DNA of 64,000 nucleotides from Chaetoderma sp. LZ-2023a (taxonomy: Eukaryota > Mollusca > Caudofoveata > Chaetodermatida > Chaetodermatidae), in the NCBI GenBank assembly GCA_034401795.1, contig CM067370.1:62164369-62228368 (forward strand), read 5' to 3'. The position numbers and the translations under genes are program-made. Within the stretch, counting starts at the first letter, position 1. Each line of letters opens with the position of its first letter. This document shows, piece by piece, positions 11,476-23,620 of this stretch. The notes beneath the pieces were generated by a model. It saw nothing but the letters and a program-made list of their open reading frames with translations. It was not told the DNA's origin and made no database searches.

Positions 11476-12093
11476 AAATGTGATGAAAAATAGTGAAGGC
11501 CTAGTGATAGGCTTTGTCAGAAATGTATACAACTTTGACAGACCACCAAACAGACTTATGCTTGAGCTGTTGCAACTTACAACCAGTCCGACATGCTATA
11601 GTTTTGAAATAAACAGATTTGCCAGAAATATCACATTTTTGCCAGACAAATCAACTTATACCAAACTAAGATGATTCACAACTAGATGTCCTATACTATA
11701 GCCTTATATCACATGTATGAAGAACATGACAATTCACTTTCAAATATTACACTCAAAATTTGTATTTGCGATTCAACTACTATAAGTCAGTCGATAAAAT
11801 TTTTGGCAAAGCCACCTACATAGCAACTATATGATGCACACACTTGTTCATCTAGATAACGCTAACACAGTACTGCAATACTAGAAGAACTGCGTCTTGA
11901 CTGATTTCGGCATAGATATAAGTTACATCTATACCACGTCAAAAGTTAATCATGTTCATTATGATGCACTGGATGCAATGATGCTACATAACACATCTGT
12001 AAACTTTTATTTATATCTGCTAAATTACATGTCTATTGAAAAATCTGTAACATTTACCTAATTCTTGATTAGCAAGTACAGCATTTGGATCGC
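11476..12093. other. no gene seen
   Basis: RPAIN intron 6 sequence. It has no recognised repeat ends and no splice-bounded coding segment. Confidence 0.4.
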
Positions 12094-12097
12094 TTAA

Positions 12098-12283
12098 CCC
12101 TGTAATACTCATAAAACCCGGCTTCTGCAGTGGTCTTGAGAAATGTCAATTTGAAGATCAAGACCTGTTGAAAATATACCACAGGAAAGACTCCAGTGGT
12201 AAATCTTCAAAAATAGTCTTCTCGTTGTCTGCAAATGGACATTTTCCATGAGAAAATTGAAATTTTTCAAACAAATTTTAGGG
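12098..12283. repeat. TTAA foldback MITE, copy 6, intact target duplication
   Basis: TTAA at 12094-12097 and again at 12284-12287 flank an element with CCC and GGG ends (CCCTGTAATACTCATA...TTTTAGGG). This is the signature of piggyBac-type insertion. The hairpin centre is shortened relative to copy 4. Confidence 0.75.
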
Positions 12284-12327
12284 TTAAATATATGTCAAGC
12301 CATCCCCCTTTTCATGTAAAGCTCGTG

Positions 12328-13466
12328 ATGGACTGCTTCCCTATCATGATGCACTACATCACAGATGATATTTTAGTGATGGACTGCTTCCCTATAATGA
12401 TGCACTGCATCACAGATGATATTTTAGTGATGGACTGCTTCCCTATAATGATGCACTGCATCACAGATGATATTTTAGTGATGGACTGCTTCCCTATCAT
12501 GATGCACTGCATCACAGATGATATTTTAGTGATGGACTGCTTCCCTATAATGATGCACTGCATCACAGATCATATTTTAGTGATGGACTACTTCCCTATC
12601 ATGATGCACTGCATCACAGATGATATTTTAGTGATGGACTGCTTCCCTATCATGATGCACTGCATCACAGATGATATTTTAGTGATGGACTGCTTCCCTA
12701 TAATGATGCACTGCATCACAGATGATATTTTAGTGATGGACTACTTCCCTATCATGATGCACTGCATCACAGATGATATTTTAGTGATGGACTGCTTCCC
12801 TATCATGATGCACTGCATCACAGATGATATTTTAGTGATGGACTGCTTCCCTATCATGATGCACTGCATCACAGATGATATTTTAGTGATGGACTGCTTC
12901 CCTATCATGATGCACTGCATCACAGATGATATTTTAGTGATGGACTGCTTCCCTATCATGATGCACTGCATCACAGATGATATTTTAGTGATGGAGTGCT
13001 TCCCTATCATGATGCACTGCATCACAGATGATATTTTAGTGATGGACTGCTTCCCTATAATGATGCACTGCATCACAGATGATATTTTAGTGATGGACTG
13101 CTTCCCTATCATGATGCACTGCATCACAGATGATATTTTAGTGATGGACTACTTCCCTATAATGATGCACTGCATCACAGATGATATTTTAGTGATGGAC
13201 TACTTCCCTATCATGATGCACTGCATCACAGATGATATTTTAGTGATGGACTACTTCCCTATCATGATGCACTGCATCACAGATGATATTTTAGTGATGG
13301 ACTGCTTCCCTATCATGATGCACTGCATCACAGATGATATTTTAGTGATGGACTACTTCCCTATCATGATGCACTGCATCACAGATGATATTTTAGTGAT
13401 GGACTACTTCCCTATCATGATGCACCGCATCACAGATGATATTTTAGTGATGGACTGCTTCCCTAT
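12328..13466 (+). repeat. 51-bp minisatellite, 22 full units plus a partial
   Basis: The unit, starting ATGGACTGCTTCCCTATC, is 51 bp, and units are almost identical; most changes are TGC/TAC in the third codon and ATCATG/ATAATG. As 51 is a multiple of three, a frame stays open for the whole array and reads MDCFPIMMHCITDDILV per unit; the opposite strand is also open over long parts. Each unit has a near-palindrome, TGATGCACTGCATCA. The array lies in RPAIN intron 6, 41 bp after MITE copy 6. No signal peptide or known domain was seen, so it is called a repeat rather than a gene. Confidence 0.9.
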
Positions 13467-13595
13467 AATATTGCACTCTGACCTACTTTTGATACACAAC
13501 GTGCCTTTTTCCTACAATGCATACATAAGCCAAGTTTGGTTACTGTATGTGAAAACATCTTGAAACTACTGGCTGGATAAGAATTTTCTATAATA

Positions 13596-14506
13596 TTCAG
13601 TGAACCCTGAAATGTAGGGGAGGGGGCAAAATGTAAAAAAATGTATTGTAATGCATCTCTTGTGAAACCATTGGACTGAATTCAATTAAATTTGGTATAT
13701 GAGTTACGCATATGATTGAGAAGTGCAAGACAACATTTACAAGGTTTTTCGGACTCTGGAATCTTTCGGATGTTCCCAATTTGTTTTAATATCATGTCCA
13801 AATTTGAGCCAAATCGGACCATTAGTTTCCCAGACATCCATTTTTACCTGGATCATAACCGAAGTCTGGAAATCCTCTTACACTAAGTGCGTTGGTTGAA
13901 TTTGAGCCAAATTGAACACGCATTCTGTAAGTATTGCTTTGCAATACATGTCCCCTACCTGGTGATATAAATCTTTAGATTGACAGTAAAAAAAAGCCAT
14001 TACAAAATTTACAGAAGCCGCTGAAACACGAACATGATCTGTAACTTCTCATAACATAGCAATAAACCAAGTTTCAGTTATATATGGTGAAGGAGAAGGA
14101 GTCTTGAAAGATGATATGTTTGTATTTCATAAGTTGAAAGGGGACATAACTCCATCAAAAAATGATGCAAATGCCTGAAACTCCAACTAGGTCTTTAACT
14201 TCTCATAACAAAGCAATGAAGCAGTTCTCAGTATAATATCTTGAAAAACTGTGAAAAAGTGCGGAAAACTAATATTTTTTGTATTTCATAAGTCGAAAGG
14301 GGGCATAACTCCATCAAAAAATGACACATACGCCTGAAACTCGAACTTGGTCTGTAACTTCTCATAACAAAGCAATATACCTATTCTCAGTTGAACACCT
14401 TGAAGGACTGCGAAAAAAAGTGCGGAAAACCAACTGCGACAGACGGACAGACAGAGTGCAAACCTATAGCCCCCTCACTCCCCCGGTTTTACCGGTAGGG
14501 GACTAA
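13596..14506 (+). repeat. GGGCATAACTCCATC repeat element
   Basis: Two to three units share TTTCATAAGTYGAAAGGGG, CATAACTCCATCAAAAAATG and TAACTTCTCATAACAAAGC. The right end has GACAGACGGACAGACAG and then CCCCGGTTTTACCGGTAGGG, a short inverted repeat. No coding frame. It resembles non-autonomous repeats I associate with bivalve genomes, from memory only. Confidence 0.55.
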
Positions 14507-14821
14507 TAAGCAGTTTTTGAGATACGGCTCCTGATACTCACTCATGCAGCTAAAGCCTAAACTCAAAATGCTAATAATGAACAAAAATAAGGTTTTTATC
14601 AAGTCAAATAATTGTGCATGCCTACGTGACCTTTGGCCCCAATTCTATTCTGTTATTCCCTCTCATTATAAGGAAGTATGTATCCAGGTTTGTGTCCAGA
14701 ATAGTTATCCAAACATGAGATATGAACCGCTAAATTGAGCTAAGCGCAAATTGCATACCTACACTCCCATCGGCGCGGATGATGTGGAGGGTACTACTTC
14801 ATAGTCAAGTTAAAAGTAAAC
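14507..14821. other. no gene seen
   Basis: A short stretch between two repeat elements in RPAIN intron 6. A 64-codon open frame here has no features of a known protein. Confidence 0.4.
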
Positions 14822-16198
14822 AAGAGGCCCTGTGGCGCTCAACCTGGACCATTGGCATTTAAACCATTTGCATTGACATGGGTGATTTTTGGAAAATCCA
14901 AGATGCCATCAAAAGAAATTGATCAATCAAGATTCTCGTTTAATATGTCGAAGCTTACCAGCATAGGATCGGTCCACTCAAGTTTTGTTGAAATCGGGCT
15001 ATTGATTGAAGGAGTAGCATTTTTAAATGGTTTCAAAAAACTTTCAGGAAATCAGAGATGGCTGCCAAAACATTGACCTATCAAAATTCTGAATAGAACT
15101 TCTAGAGGCTATGACAATAGGATCCTTCCAGCCAGATTTGGTTGAAATTGCCCAAGCGATTAATGAGCAGTAGCACTTCTACAAATTCCCATTTTTCTGA
15201 AAATTCAAGATGGCCACCATCAAAATCAAGCCGTCAAACTTCTGTATACATGTTCTGAAACCTACCGGCCTAGGATTCTTTCAGCCGAGTTTGGTTGAAA
15301 TCGGCCAACCAGTTAGTGAGAAGTAGCCATTTAACTGATTTTCGAAAATATTCAGAAAATCCAAGATGGCTGCTGGAAAAATTTACCAATCAAAGTTCTG
15401 TATAAAAGCTATGCAGCATACCACTTTAGGGACCTTCCAACCGAGTTTGCTTGAACTCGTTCAAGCGGTTAATGAGTAGACTTAACTGATTTACAGAAAT
15501 TTTCAGGAAATCCAAGATGGCTACCTGAAAAATTGACCAATCAAAATTCTGTATACAAGTTCTGAAACCTACCAGCCTAGTATCCTTCCAGCCAAGTTTG
15601 GTTGAAATTGTTTAAGCAGTTAATGAGTAGCGTTTTAAACGATTTCTCGCCATTTTTTGGAAAATTCAAGATGGTCACCGAAAAAATGGACCAATCAGTA
15701 TTCTGTATACAAGTTCTGAAGCATACTATTCTAGGGTTCATCCATTCGAGTTTGATTGAAATCATCCAAGTGGTTTTCGAGCAGTAGGCTTTGAAGTGAT
15801 TTCCAGAAATTGTCAGAAAATCTAAGATGGCCACCGGAAAAATTAACTAATCAAAAATCTGTAAACAAGTTCTAAACCATACCAGCATACTATCCTCCCA
15901 GCAACGACTCGTTGAAGTTGCCGCAACGGTTAATGAAGACTAGCGTTTTAAATGATTTCCCATTTTTCGGAAATTTCAAGATGGGTGCCCAAAAAATAGA
16001 CCCATCAAATTCTGTATACAATTTCTGAAGCCTACCCCAATAGGGTCCTTCCACCCAAATTAGGTTGAAATCTGCCAACCAGTTAATGAGGAGTAGCGTT
16101 TTTAAGCAAAAGTTGACAGATGGACGGATGCCGAATTGGACAGATGGATGGTGGCCATGGCATAAGCTCACTTGTCCATTCTGGCCAGGTGAGATAAC
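14822..16198 (+). repeat. CACCTGG-bounded array D
   Basis: Left end ACAAGAGGCCCTGTGGCGC then CAACCTGGACC; right end GGCATAAGCTCACTTG then GGCCAGGTGAGATAA. Seven to eight units of about 160-190 bp share CAATCAAAATTCTGTATAC, CCTTCCAGCCAAGTTTGG, AATGAGTAGCGTTTTAAA and CCAAGATGGCYRCC. A run of sub-terminal sequence with GGACGGATG precedes the right end, as in A and G. Confidence 0.75.
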
Positions 16199-16342
16199 AA
16201 TTAAACACAAGTTCCTTCAGGTGAAAACACGAGAAAATATAACTAATTATTTGAATCTCATTCTAAATGACTGCATTACAGAGGAGCAAAATATGACCAA
16301 TGATAAGACAGATGATTTCGCAACAAGAGGCTCGCTCTTTAA

Positions 16343-16528
16343 CCCTTACCACTCTGATGCCAATATTCTATCTTTTACCATGTCAATAGCGAAGAAACTA
16401 GTTTACATTTTTCAACAATTTTGGTGGACAATGTTGCATCGTCTACCAAATTTGGTGAAAAACTGTACACCAGGTTAGCTTTAAATTTAATTTGAAAATT
16501 AAAAATTTTGTCATCAGAGTGGTAAGGG
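16343..16528. repeat. piggyBac-type MITE, second family
   Basis: TTAA at 16339-16342 and 16529-16532 flank a 186-bp element with inverted ends CCCTTACCACTCTGATG / CATCAGAGTGGTAAGGG. The interior carries no coding frame of note. CCC/GGG ends with TTAA duplication are the piggyBac signature. It lies 26 bp outside the RPAIN exon 6 donor. Confidence 0.85.
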
Positions 16529-16554
16529 TTAAGATTAATGGATGTTTGTTTTAC

Positions 16555-16695
16555 CTGACAAGTCATAATCATATTGGAGATGCCAGGAAGATCAGACACA
16601 ACACTAAAGGTTGGCGTGGCAGGACATGAGAGACTGTGTGAATGCACTCCGTCAGTGATTTGAGTGTGAACATTCTCCAATGTTAAGCAATCTTG
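16555..16695 (-). CDS. RPAIN: RPAIN exon 6
   Basis: 47 codons, phase 0 at both ends: acceptor CAATTTTCAG, donor CAG|GTAAAA. It encodes residues 179-225, with HSHSLSC and ATPTFSVVSDLPG, corresponding to human HSAHCPHTPEFSVTGG. The exon ends MIMTCQ, giving the first cysteine of the last zinc pair. A piggyBac-type MITE lies just inside the downstream intron, leaving the donor intact. Confidence 0.92.
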
Positions 16696-16827
16696 CTGAA
16701 AATTGAAAAATAAAATTAAGACTCATCCCTGAAATACTATTATCATAATTTTAAGGTAACCTTACAAGAAAGTTGTTGAAGATTCCGAAAATAATTTCAC
16801 AGGAAGCTGTTGCAATTTTAATTTATA

Positions 16828-19498
16828 CAAGAGGCCCAAGGGGCCTGTATCACTCACCCGAAATTACTGGCCATGGGCATAAGCTACTGAAAAATTTACA
16901 AGTCAAATTTCTGTGAAGGTTTAGCTAAGTTTCTCAGAAATTTGCAGAAAATACAAGATGTCCAGCAAAAACGCTAAATTTTGATTGATTCATGGCAGAC
17001 ATGTTTTCTTAACATATCAACTTTCCATTGACAATTTTAATGGCGTTTCAGCCCTGATCCTATCTGCCAAATTTCAGCACGATCTGTTCAGCGGTTCTGA
17101 AGAAGTTGTTTTCGCGAAAACTAGGTCATTCAAGATGGCCGCCGTTTGGCAAATAAAGTTCCCTCGAACAAACTTGGTTCAGCACTTGCCCTAGATCATA
17201 TTTTATGAGGTTTGCATCGATACCCCCAAGTGGTTTCGGAGAAGACGTAGACATTTCTAAGTCGGCCAAAATCCAAGATGGCCAGTGCCGGCTAAATTGG
17301 CTGATTGTCTTCCTTTGAACTCAAGAAACTTGTATCCCTATGCCGTAAGGATGCTTCCTGTCAATATACTTGAAATCGGCCCAGTGGTTCTCGAGAAGAC
17401 ATTACAAATTTTGCATTGCTTTAATATGGGAATTTTTGGCGGGAAAATGATCCAAGATGGCCGCCAAACCGCTTAACCGACAGTTTTGAAAATGACAAAT
17501 TTGAAATCTGAATACCCAAAACCATATAGAAAACCAATTTCAGCCTCAAAATCCATCAAATAATAAAATCCATTATGGCTGCCAAATTTTGCCCACTGCT
17601 GCCATTCTTTTTGACGGTACAACATCCCTTGAACAAACTTGAATGTCCCTTAATCCCTAAACATAAATGCAAAATTTCGGCCGGATCCATTCAGCGGTTC
17701 TGAAGGTTTTTTTGTGAAAACTAGGTCATCCAAGATGGATGCCGAGTTTTGAATCGATCCCCAAGCAGTTTCTGTTTTTTCAAAAAATCAGCCAAAATCC
17801 AAGATGGCCACCGGCAAAATTGGCCGATCTGCTTCGTTTGAACAAACTTGAATCTCTATGCCCTAAGTATTGCTCCTACAAATATAATTGAAATCGGTCT
17901 AGTGGGTCTCGAGAAGACTTGAAGTTTCCCATTGCTTTAGGATGGGAGCGTGTCGGGAAAATGATCCAAGACGTCCGCCACACCATTTAACCGACAGTTT
18001 CGAAAATGGCAGAATATCAAAAACCGTATATAAATCCAAATTTGGCTTCAAAATCCTTCAAATAAAAAAAATCCAAAATGCCCGCCAAACAGTGTTTTGA
18101 TTGGCCCACGGCTGCCATGTTTTTTGATGCATCAACTTTCCTTGAACAAACTTTAATGGCCCTTAGTCCCTCATCATATCTCCCAAATTTTGGCCAGATC
18201 CATTCAGCGGTTCTGTAGAAGTCGTTTTAGCGAAAACTAGGTCATCCAAGATGGCCGTTGAACTATGTGGCCAATAAAGTTCCCAAGTTTAAAGACATTT
18301 CTAACAAGAGCTCCGCAAACTGTGCATAATACCCCGCCATGATGACAAACTAATAAATTACAGCTATCAGAAAATATTTATTTCTTCCTCAGACCGGTAA
18401 TCCTTATTAATTGTCAACAATCCGCTAAACGGTCAAGGAGGTATCGTCCAGAAACCAATTTTCAAGATCTCTGATTGGTGGGCATATTTGATTTCGGATT
18501 ATCGTAAATTTCGATAGGTTTCTTCACCAGACATATTCCAACGACCCTAGGAAGTGATTCGATAAATGGTAACGGAGATATCATCCAGAAACCAACTTTC
18601 AAGATGGCAGCCCGTGGCTGGCGGCCATCTTCGATTTTGGATCAGTGTCCATTTCGATAAGTTTCTTCCTCAGACCTAGTCCAACCACTCTATGAAGTTT
18701 CAAAGCGATCCGATAAATGGTAACGGAGTTATTATCCGGAAACCAATTTTCAAGATGGCCACTGGTGGCTGGCGGCCATCTTGGATTTCGGATCATTGTC
18801 AATCTAGATAGGTTTCTTCACCAGAGGTAGTCGAACCACCCGATAAGTTTAAGCGATCAGATAAATGATAACAGAGTTATCATCTGGAAACCAATTTTCA
18901 AGATGGCTGGCAGCCATCTTGGATTTTGGATCAGTGTCATTTCGATAGGTTTCTTCCCCAGACCTAGTCCAACTACCCTATGAAGTTTCAATGCGATCCG
19001 ACAAATGGTAACAGAGTTATCATCCGGAAACCAATTTTCAAGATGGATGCCAGTGGCTGGCGGCCATCTTGGATTTCGGATCATCGTCAATTTCGATAGG
19101 TTTCTTCCCCAGACCTAGTCCAACCACCCTATGAAGTTTCAATGCGATCCGGCCAACGTTAACGGAATTATCATTCGGAAACCAGTTTTCAAGATGGCCG
19201 CCAGTGGCTGGTGGCCATCTTGGATTTCAAATCATCGTCGATTTCGATAGGTTTCTTCCCAAGACCAAGTCCAACCACCCTATGAAGTTTCAAATTTTTT
19301 GGCGGGGTACAAAAATTGGTCAAAATTCTAGATGGCCACCGGCGAAATTGGCTTTGTTTAAACAAACTTGGATCTCTATGCCCTAAGGATGCTTCTTGCT
19401 AAATATAATTAATAACGGCCCAGTGGTTCTTGAGAAGTCATTTAAAGAAAAAGTTGATAGACAGACAGGCAACGGGCGGACGGTGGACAGGTGAGCTA
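16828..19498 (+). repeat. CACCTGG-bounded array E, composite
   Basis: Left end ACAAGAGGCCCAAGGGGCC, right end GGACAGGTGAGCTAA. It contains two repeat types: 0.6-kb units like those of arrays A and G at 16940-18300 and 19300-19480, and between them the CAAGATGG/CCATCTTGG paired units (18420-19300). The paired units may be a later expansion or insertion. Confidence 0.7.
18420..19300. repeat. tandem CAAGATGG...CCATCTTGG paired repeat
   Basis: About six units of 130-150 bp. Each has TTTTCAAGATGG forward, then GGCGGCCATCTTGGATTT inverted, then TTTCGATAGGTTTCTTC and ACCCTATGAAGTTTCAA. The pair can form a small stem. A diverged fragment lies at about 19715-19850. Confidence 0.7.
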
Positions 19499-20407
19499 AT
19501 AAACAGTTTGTACAGTTGATAGAGTTAATCCATGAATAATAAAGTTAACCTATGAATATAATAATGCACAAAGTTTACAAGATGTGGTAAGAGACAGTGG
19601 AGAAAACTACAGGAAAGACATGATTAGACGACAGTCACACTATTCAGCAAAAATGTTTCGAACAAGAGCATAGTTTGACTAGTCAAAACAAACCAATGCT
19701 AACAAGGGTAGAGCCTCTAATCATCGATATCGATAGGTTTCTTCCACAGACCTAGTTCAACTACCCTACATGCCCTATGAAGTTTCACATCGATAAACGG
19801 TAAGTTATCATCTGGAAACAACCCTGCCGCTCACCCGTCCACCCGCCAGCACCATCACGTAATACTTTGGCTGAGTATAAAAATTCAAGTTGTGACTTCA
19901 ACTATGACTGATACATCGTTTGATCTAAATATGGTATATTGGCATAGAAAATATTTAATACAACCACTGGATGTGTAATTAAAATTTGTCTTCTTGCAAC
20001 CATATTTCTTGGTTATAAAAGCATGTTGCAATCCATCCTGGAGGATGCTGTGGTCTTTAGATCATTATGGCATCCATACAGTTTCACATGCATGAGTGTT
20101 CACTAGCTAATCTGTCTGGTGCTGATCCAAAAATGCAAAAAAGAAAGCGGTTACAGCGCTGCAGTATGTGCTCTACCAAGCCGTTTCTTGCTCTTTGCCA
20201 CAGGAACCCCTCGTAGATGGTTTCTATCTTCATTTTATCGAAAAGGTTCCCACAGTCTGGAATGGTTAGTTCTGAGGTGGAGTATGGCTGTTGTCTGGAT
20301 AGCAAATGATAACTATCTCCTTTGTCCAAGTGTGTGTGTGTGTGCACGCGCGACTCTGGCTGCAACTGTAGTCAGTTGTTGTATATGTAGCCTAGTGAAA
20401 CAATGAC
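19499..20407. other. no gene seen; repeat remnant at 19715-19850
   Basis: RPAIN intron 5. Overlapping 90-codon open frames at 20084-20406 on both strands were checked: neither has splice borders with matching phase nor a known motif. A short TG run lies at 20332-20344. Confidence 0.4.
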
Positions 20408-21462
20408 TAGGGCTGCACGGTTTGGCTTACAGCCATATTGGTTCTAACCAAAAATAGGTTTTATGGGTGACTTCTATCAGGCATAAATGTCAAGATCTCT
20501 AAAACGTCTAAAAAACGATCGCTAATGACACGAAAATAGGACACAACTTCCTGGTACAAATTCTTGCCACCTTACACATATGCTTAATGTTCCCCATGTA
20601 CATCGTTGCGGGAAAGAACTTATTATCTGGGACCACCTAAATATTACATATTCTGTCATAACCATCGTTTATTACATAAAAATAAATCTAAAATTTGATA
20701 TTTCATGTCATCGTTGTGAAAAAAACAAATCACTTCTAGTATTTAGAGAGAGTACTCGTGTGCGACTCACCACCCAAGGTCTGTACATGGAACTCCGAAG
20801 TTATTATATAGATGTATTATTATTGCATGACGTGACCGAGTACTGTACTTTAGATCTGATCCGCATTTGAGAAGTTATTGCAGGTTAATAGGACTTGTTT
20901 CAGACAAGGAAGTTCAGTTATCTCGCTCTCTTGCATTGGCACACGAGATCTCGTGAGAATAGGAATGTGCATCTTCAAGCAAACTCTTCCATGAATAGTA
21001 ACTGTTTAACCAATATATGTCTTTTCGAAATAGATAGATTGCGTGACTCGATTGTTATTATTAGCCTGTTAAATTCACATGCTAGTCATTTTAGATACAA
21101 GTGGGCAAAAAGATCCACGACATGATTGGATAAGCGATGTTCATTCGTAGGAGGAAGAGTTATTCTTCATATAGTGATTGGATATTTGTCGTGCTAGTCA
21201 ATGAGAAAACGGGAATGGAATAATCAGCGGAAGTGGCCTAAAAGATATAGATATTTCCCGGAATAACATGTCCTAGACATCAATCATTACCCATTGCGTT
21301 TTCACGTTAGCATGTTTAATTTTTAAGAATGATGATAAGAAAAACTGAAAATATGTTCAATTTAATTTTTTCGGTATGCATATTTTATACGGTAAGTAGT
21401 TTTTAAACCGTCAGTGTGTGATATCAGTTTTCAATATGGTATTGGTATATTGTGCAGCCCTA
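20408..21462. mobile_element. TIR element 1, hAT-like ends, shared core
   Basis: Inverted ends TAGGGCTGCACGGTTTGG and CCAATACC-side ATTGTGCAGCCCTA; 1055 bp. The flanking 8 bases (ACAATGAC / CATAGGAC) are only loosely alike. The core has ATCGTTTATTACATAAAAAT and GAGAGTACTCG, shared with the elements at 31191, 35794, and the remnant at 39870. No transposase, so non-autonomous. Confidence 0.65.
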
Positions 21463-21534
21463 CATAGGACTTCACATATAAATAATCATTGTATATTCAA
21501 ATGATAGAAAGGGTTACCTAGTAGTGATATTGAG

Positions 21535-23620
21535 ATTATATCAGATTATATAAATTTGGATTGGTCCACGACAACCATATTTTATCTAGGATCAAGTTCT
21601 CTTGAACTAACTTTAATCACCCTTAGTTATCAATGAAATTAAATCTAATGAATCTCAGCCGTACACCAGTACCCGAGATGTAATTTTGGGGAACAAGATG
21701 GCCATTGGAACAAGCGGTTAATGAGTAGCGTTTTAAAGTATTTCCAGCTCTTTTTCGGAAAATTCAAGATGGCCACCGAACAAATTGATCAATCAAAATT
21801 CTGTATACAAGCTCTGAAGCACATGACTCTAGGGTTCTTCCAGCCGAGTTTGATTGAAATTAATGAGAATTTGCATTTTAACCGATTTCCTGATATTTTC
21901 AGAAAATCCAAGATGGCTGCCAGAAAAATTGGCCCAACAAAATTCTGTATACAAGTTCTGAAACTTACCAGCTTAGAATCCTTCCAGCCAGCCAAATGAA
22001 ATTGCCCAAGCAGTTAATGAGGAGTGGTGTTTTAAATGATTTCACCCCATTTTTAAGGAAAATTCAAGATGGACACCGAAAAAATAGACCAATCAAAATT
22101 CTGTATATATGTTCTGACGCATACGACTATAGGGTCCTTCCAACCGAGTTTGCTAGAAATCGGCCAGGTGGTTAATGAGTAGGTTTTTAACTGGTCTCCA
22201 AAATTTTTCAGAAAATCCAAGATGGCGGCCGGAAATATTATCCAATCAGAATTCTCCTTAGACGTGTTGAAACCTACCAGCATAGAATTAGTACACCCAA
22301 ATTTCGTTGAAGTTGGCTAGTTTGTTTGTAATCAGCCAAGTGGTTACTGAGGATTAGGCTTTTAATCGATTTCCAGAAATTTTGAGAAAATCCAAGATGG
22401 CCACCAGAAAATTGGCCAATCGAAATTCTATATACGTGTTCTGAAACCTACCAGCCAAGTCTGATTGAAATTGCCCAAGCAGTTAATGCGTTTAAACAAT
22501 TTCCAGACATTTTTTGGAAAATTCAAGATAGCCGTCGATAAAATAGGCCACATCAAAGTTCTCTATAGCACTTCTGAAGCATACCACTCTAGGGTCCTCC
22601 TAACCAGTGTTGGGGTCCACTGATCAGTCAATTCAATTTTTTATTCTAATTGTTTTAAATATTAATGGAGAAGCCAGCCAAAATGCCTTCTGCACTGGTC
22701 TTGAGGAAGGATCATATGTATGCCAAGAGACTATTTTTGACAATTTACCAGTGGAAATGACTGATTCCATAACTGAGTCAGTCATTGCATTGTTAAATTT
22801 GAAAAAAATAGTCCTTATCCTAATCCTAATGATAAATCTAGTTTTTCTTGCCAATCTTGTGCATTAAAGGTTTAAAATATAAATATGTTGATCTCAACTA
22901 AATATTGGTATGGAATTGGACTTGAAATTGATCAAATGGAATTGGAATTGAACTTATCTGGGTGGAACTGGAATTGATCAAATGAATTGATGTGGAATTG
23001 GAACTGATAAAATGAACTGAGGTGGAATTGGAATTGAAATTGACAAAATGGAATTGACCCCATCCTTGCTCCTAACCCAGTTTGTTTGAAATCATTCAAG
23101 CGGTTAATGAGTAGCATTTTAACTGTTTTCCGGAAATGTTTAGAAAATGCAGGATGGCTGCCGCAAAAATTGACCAACCAAAATTCTTTATATAAGGTCC
23201 GAAATCTACCAGCCTAGTATCCTTCCAGCCTAATCTGGTTGAAATTGCCCAACCAGTTAATGAGTAGCGTTTGAAAACAACTGCCCATCATTTTTCGGAA
23301 AATTGAAGATGGCCGCTGAAAAAATAGATGAATCAAAATTCTGTATAAAACTTCTGAAGCATACCACTCTAGGATCGCCCAAACCTCGTTTACTTAAAAT
23401 CAGCCAAGTGGTTAATGAGGAGTAGGCCATTAACTGATTTCCAGAAATTTTCAGAAATCTAAGATGGTCGCTGGAAATATTGACCAATCAGAATTCTCGT
23501 CAGAAGTGTTGAAGCCTACCAGCATAGAATTAGTCCACCCAAGTTATGCTTAAGTCGGGACACATATATTGGATGAGTAGCACTTTAAATGATTTCCTGA
23601 AAACTTCTGGAAAATCCAAT
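21535..23620 (+). repeat. array F, D-type units without clear ends
   Basis: About ten diverged units share AATGAGTAGCGTTTTAAA, CCAATCAAAATTCTGTATA and TCCAAGATGGC. MITE copy 7 (22660-22875) and a GGAATTGA-rich patch (22910-23060) interrupt it. No AGGCCC or CCAGGTGAGC end was found, so it is an eroded array. Confidence 0.6.
22660..22875. repeat. TTAA foldback MITE, copy 7
   Basis: It is inserted in array F. GCCAGCCAAAATGCCTTCTG, GCCAAGAGACTATTTTTGAC and TGACTGATTCCATAACTGAG with GTCAGTCATTGC identify the family. The left terminus is degraded. Confidence 0.5.

Noticed and set aside
12328-13466. CRISPR-like array
   Set aside because: Units are contiguous without spacers and the DNA is eukaryotic.
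12235-13563. 442-codon open frame as a repetitive protein gene
   Set aside because: The frame is open because the unit is 51 bp; the other strand is open too, the array sits in an intron, and there is no signal peptide, domain or splice support.
20084-20406. overlapping 93- and 95-codon frames
   Set aside because: They are open on both strands with no family resemblance and no matching splice phases.
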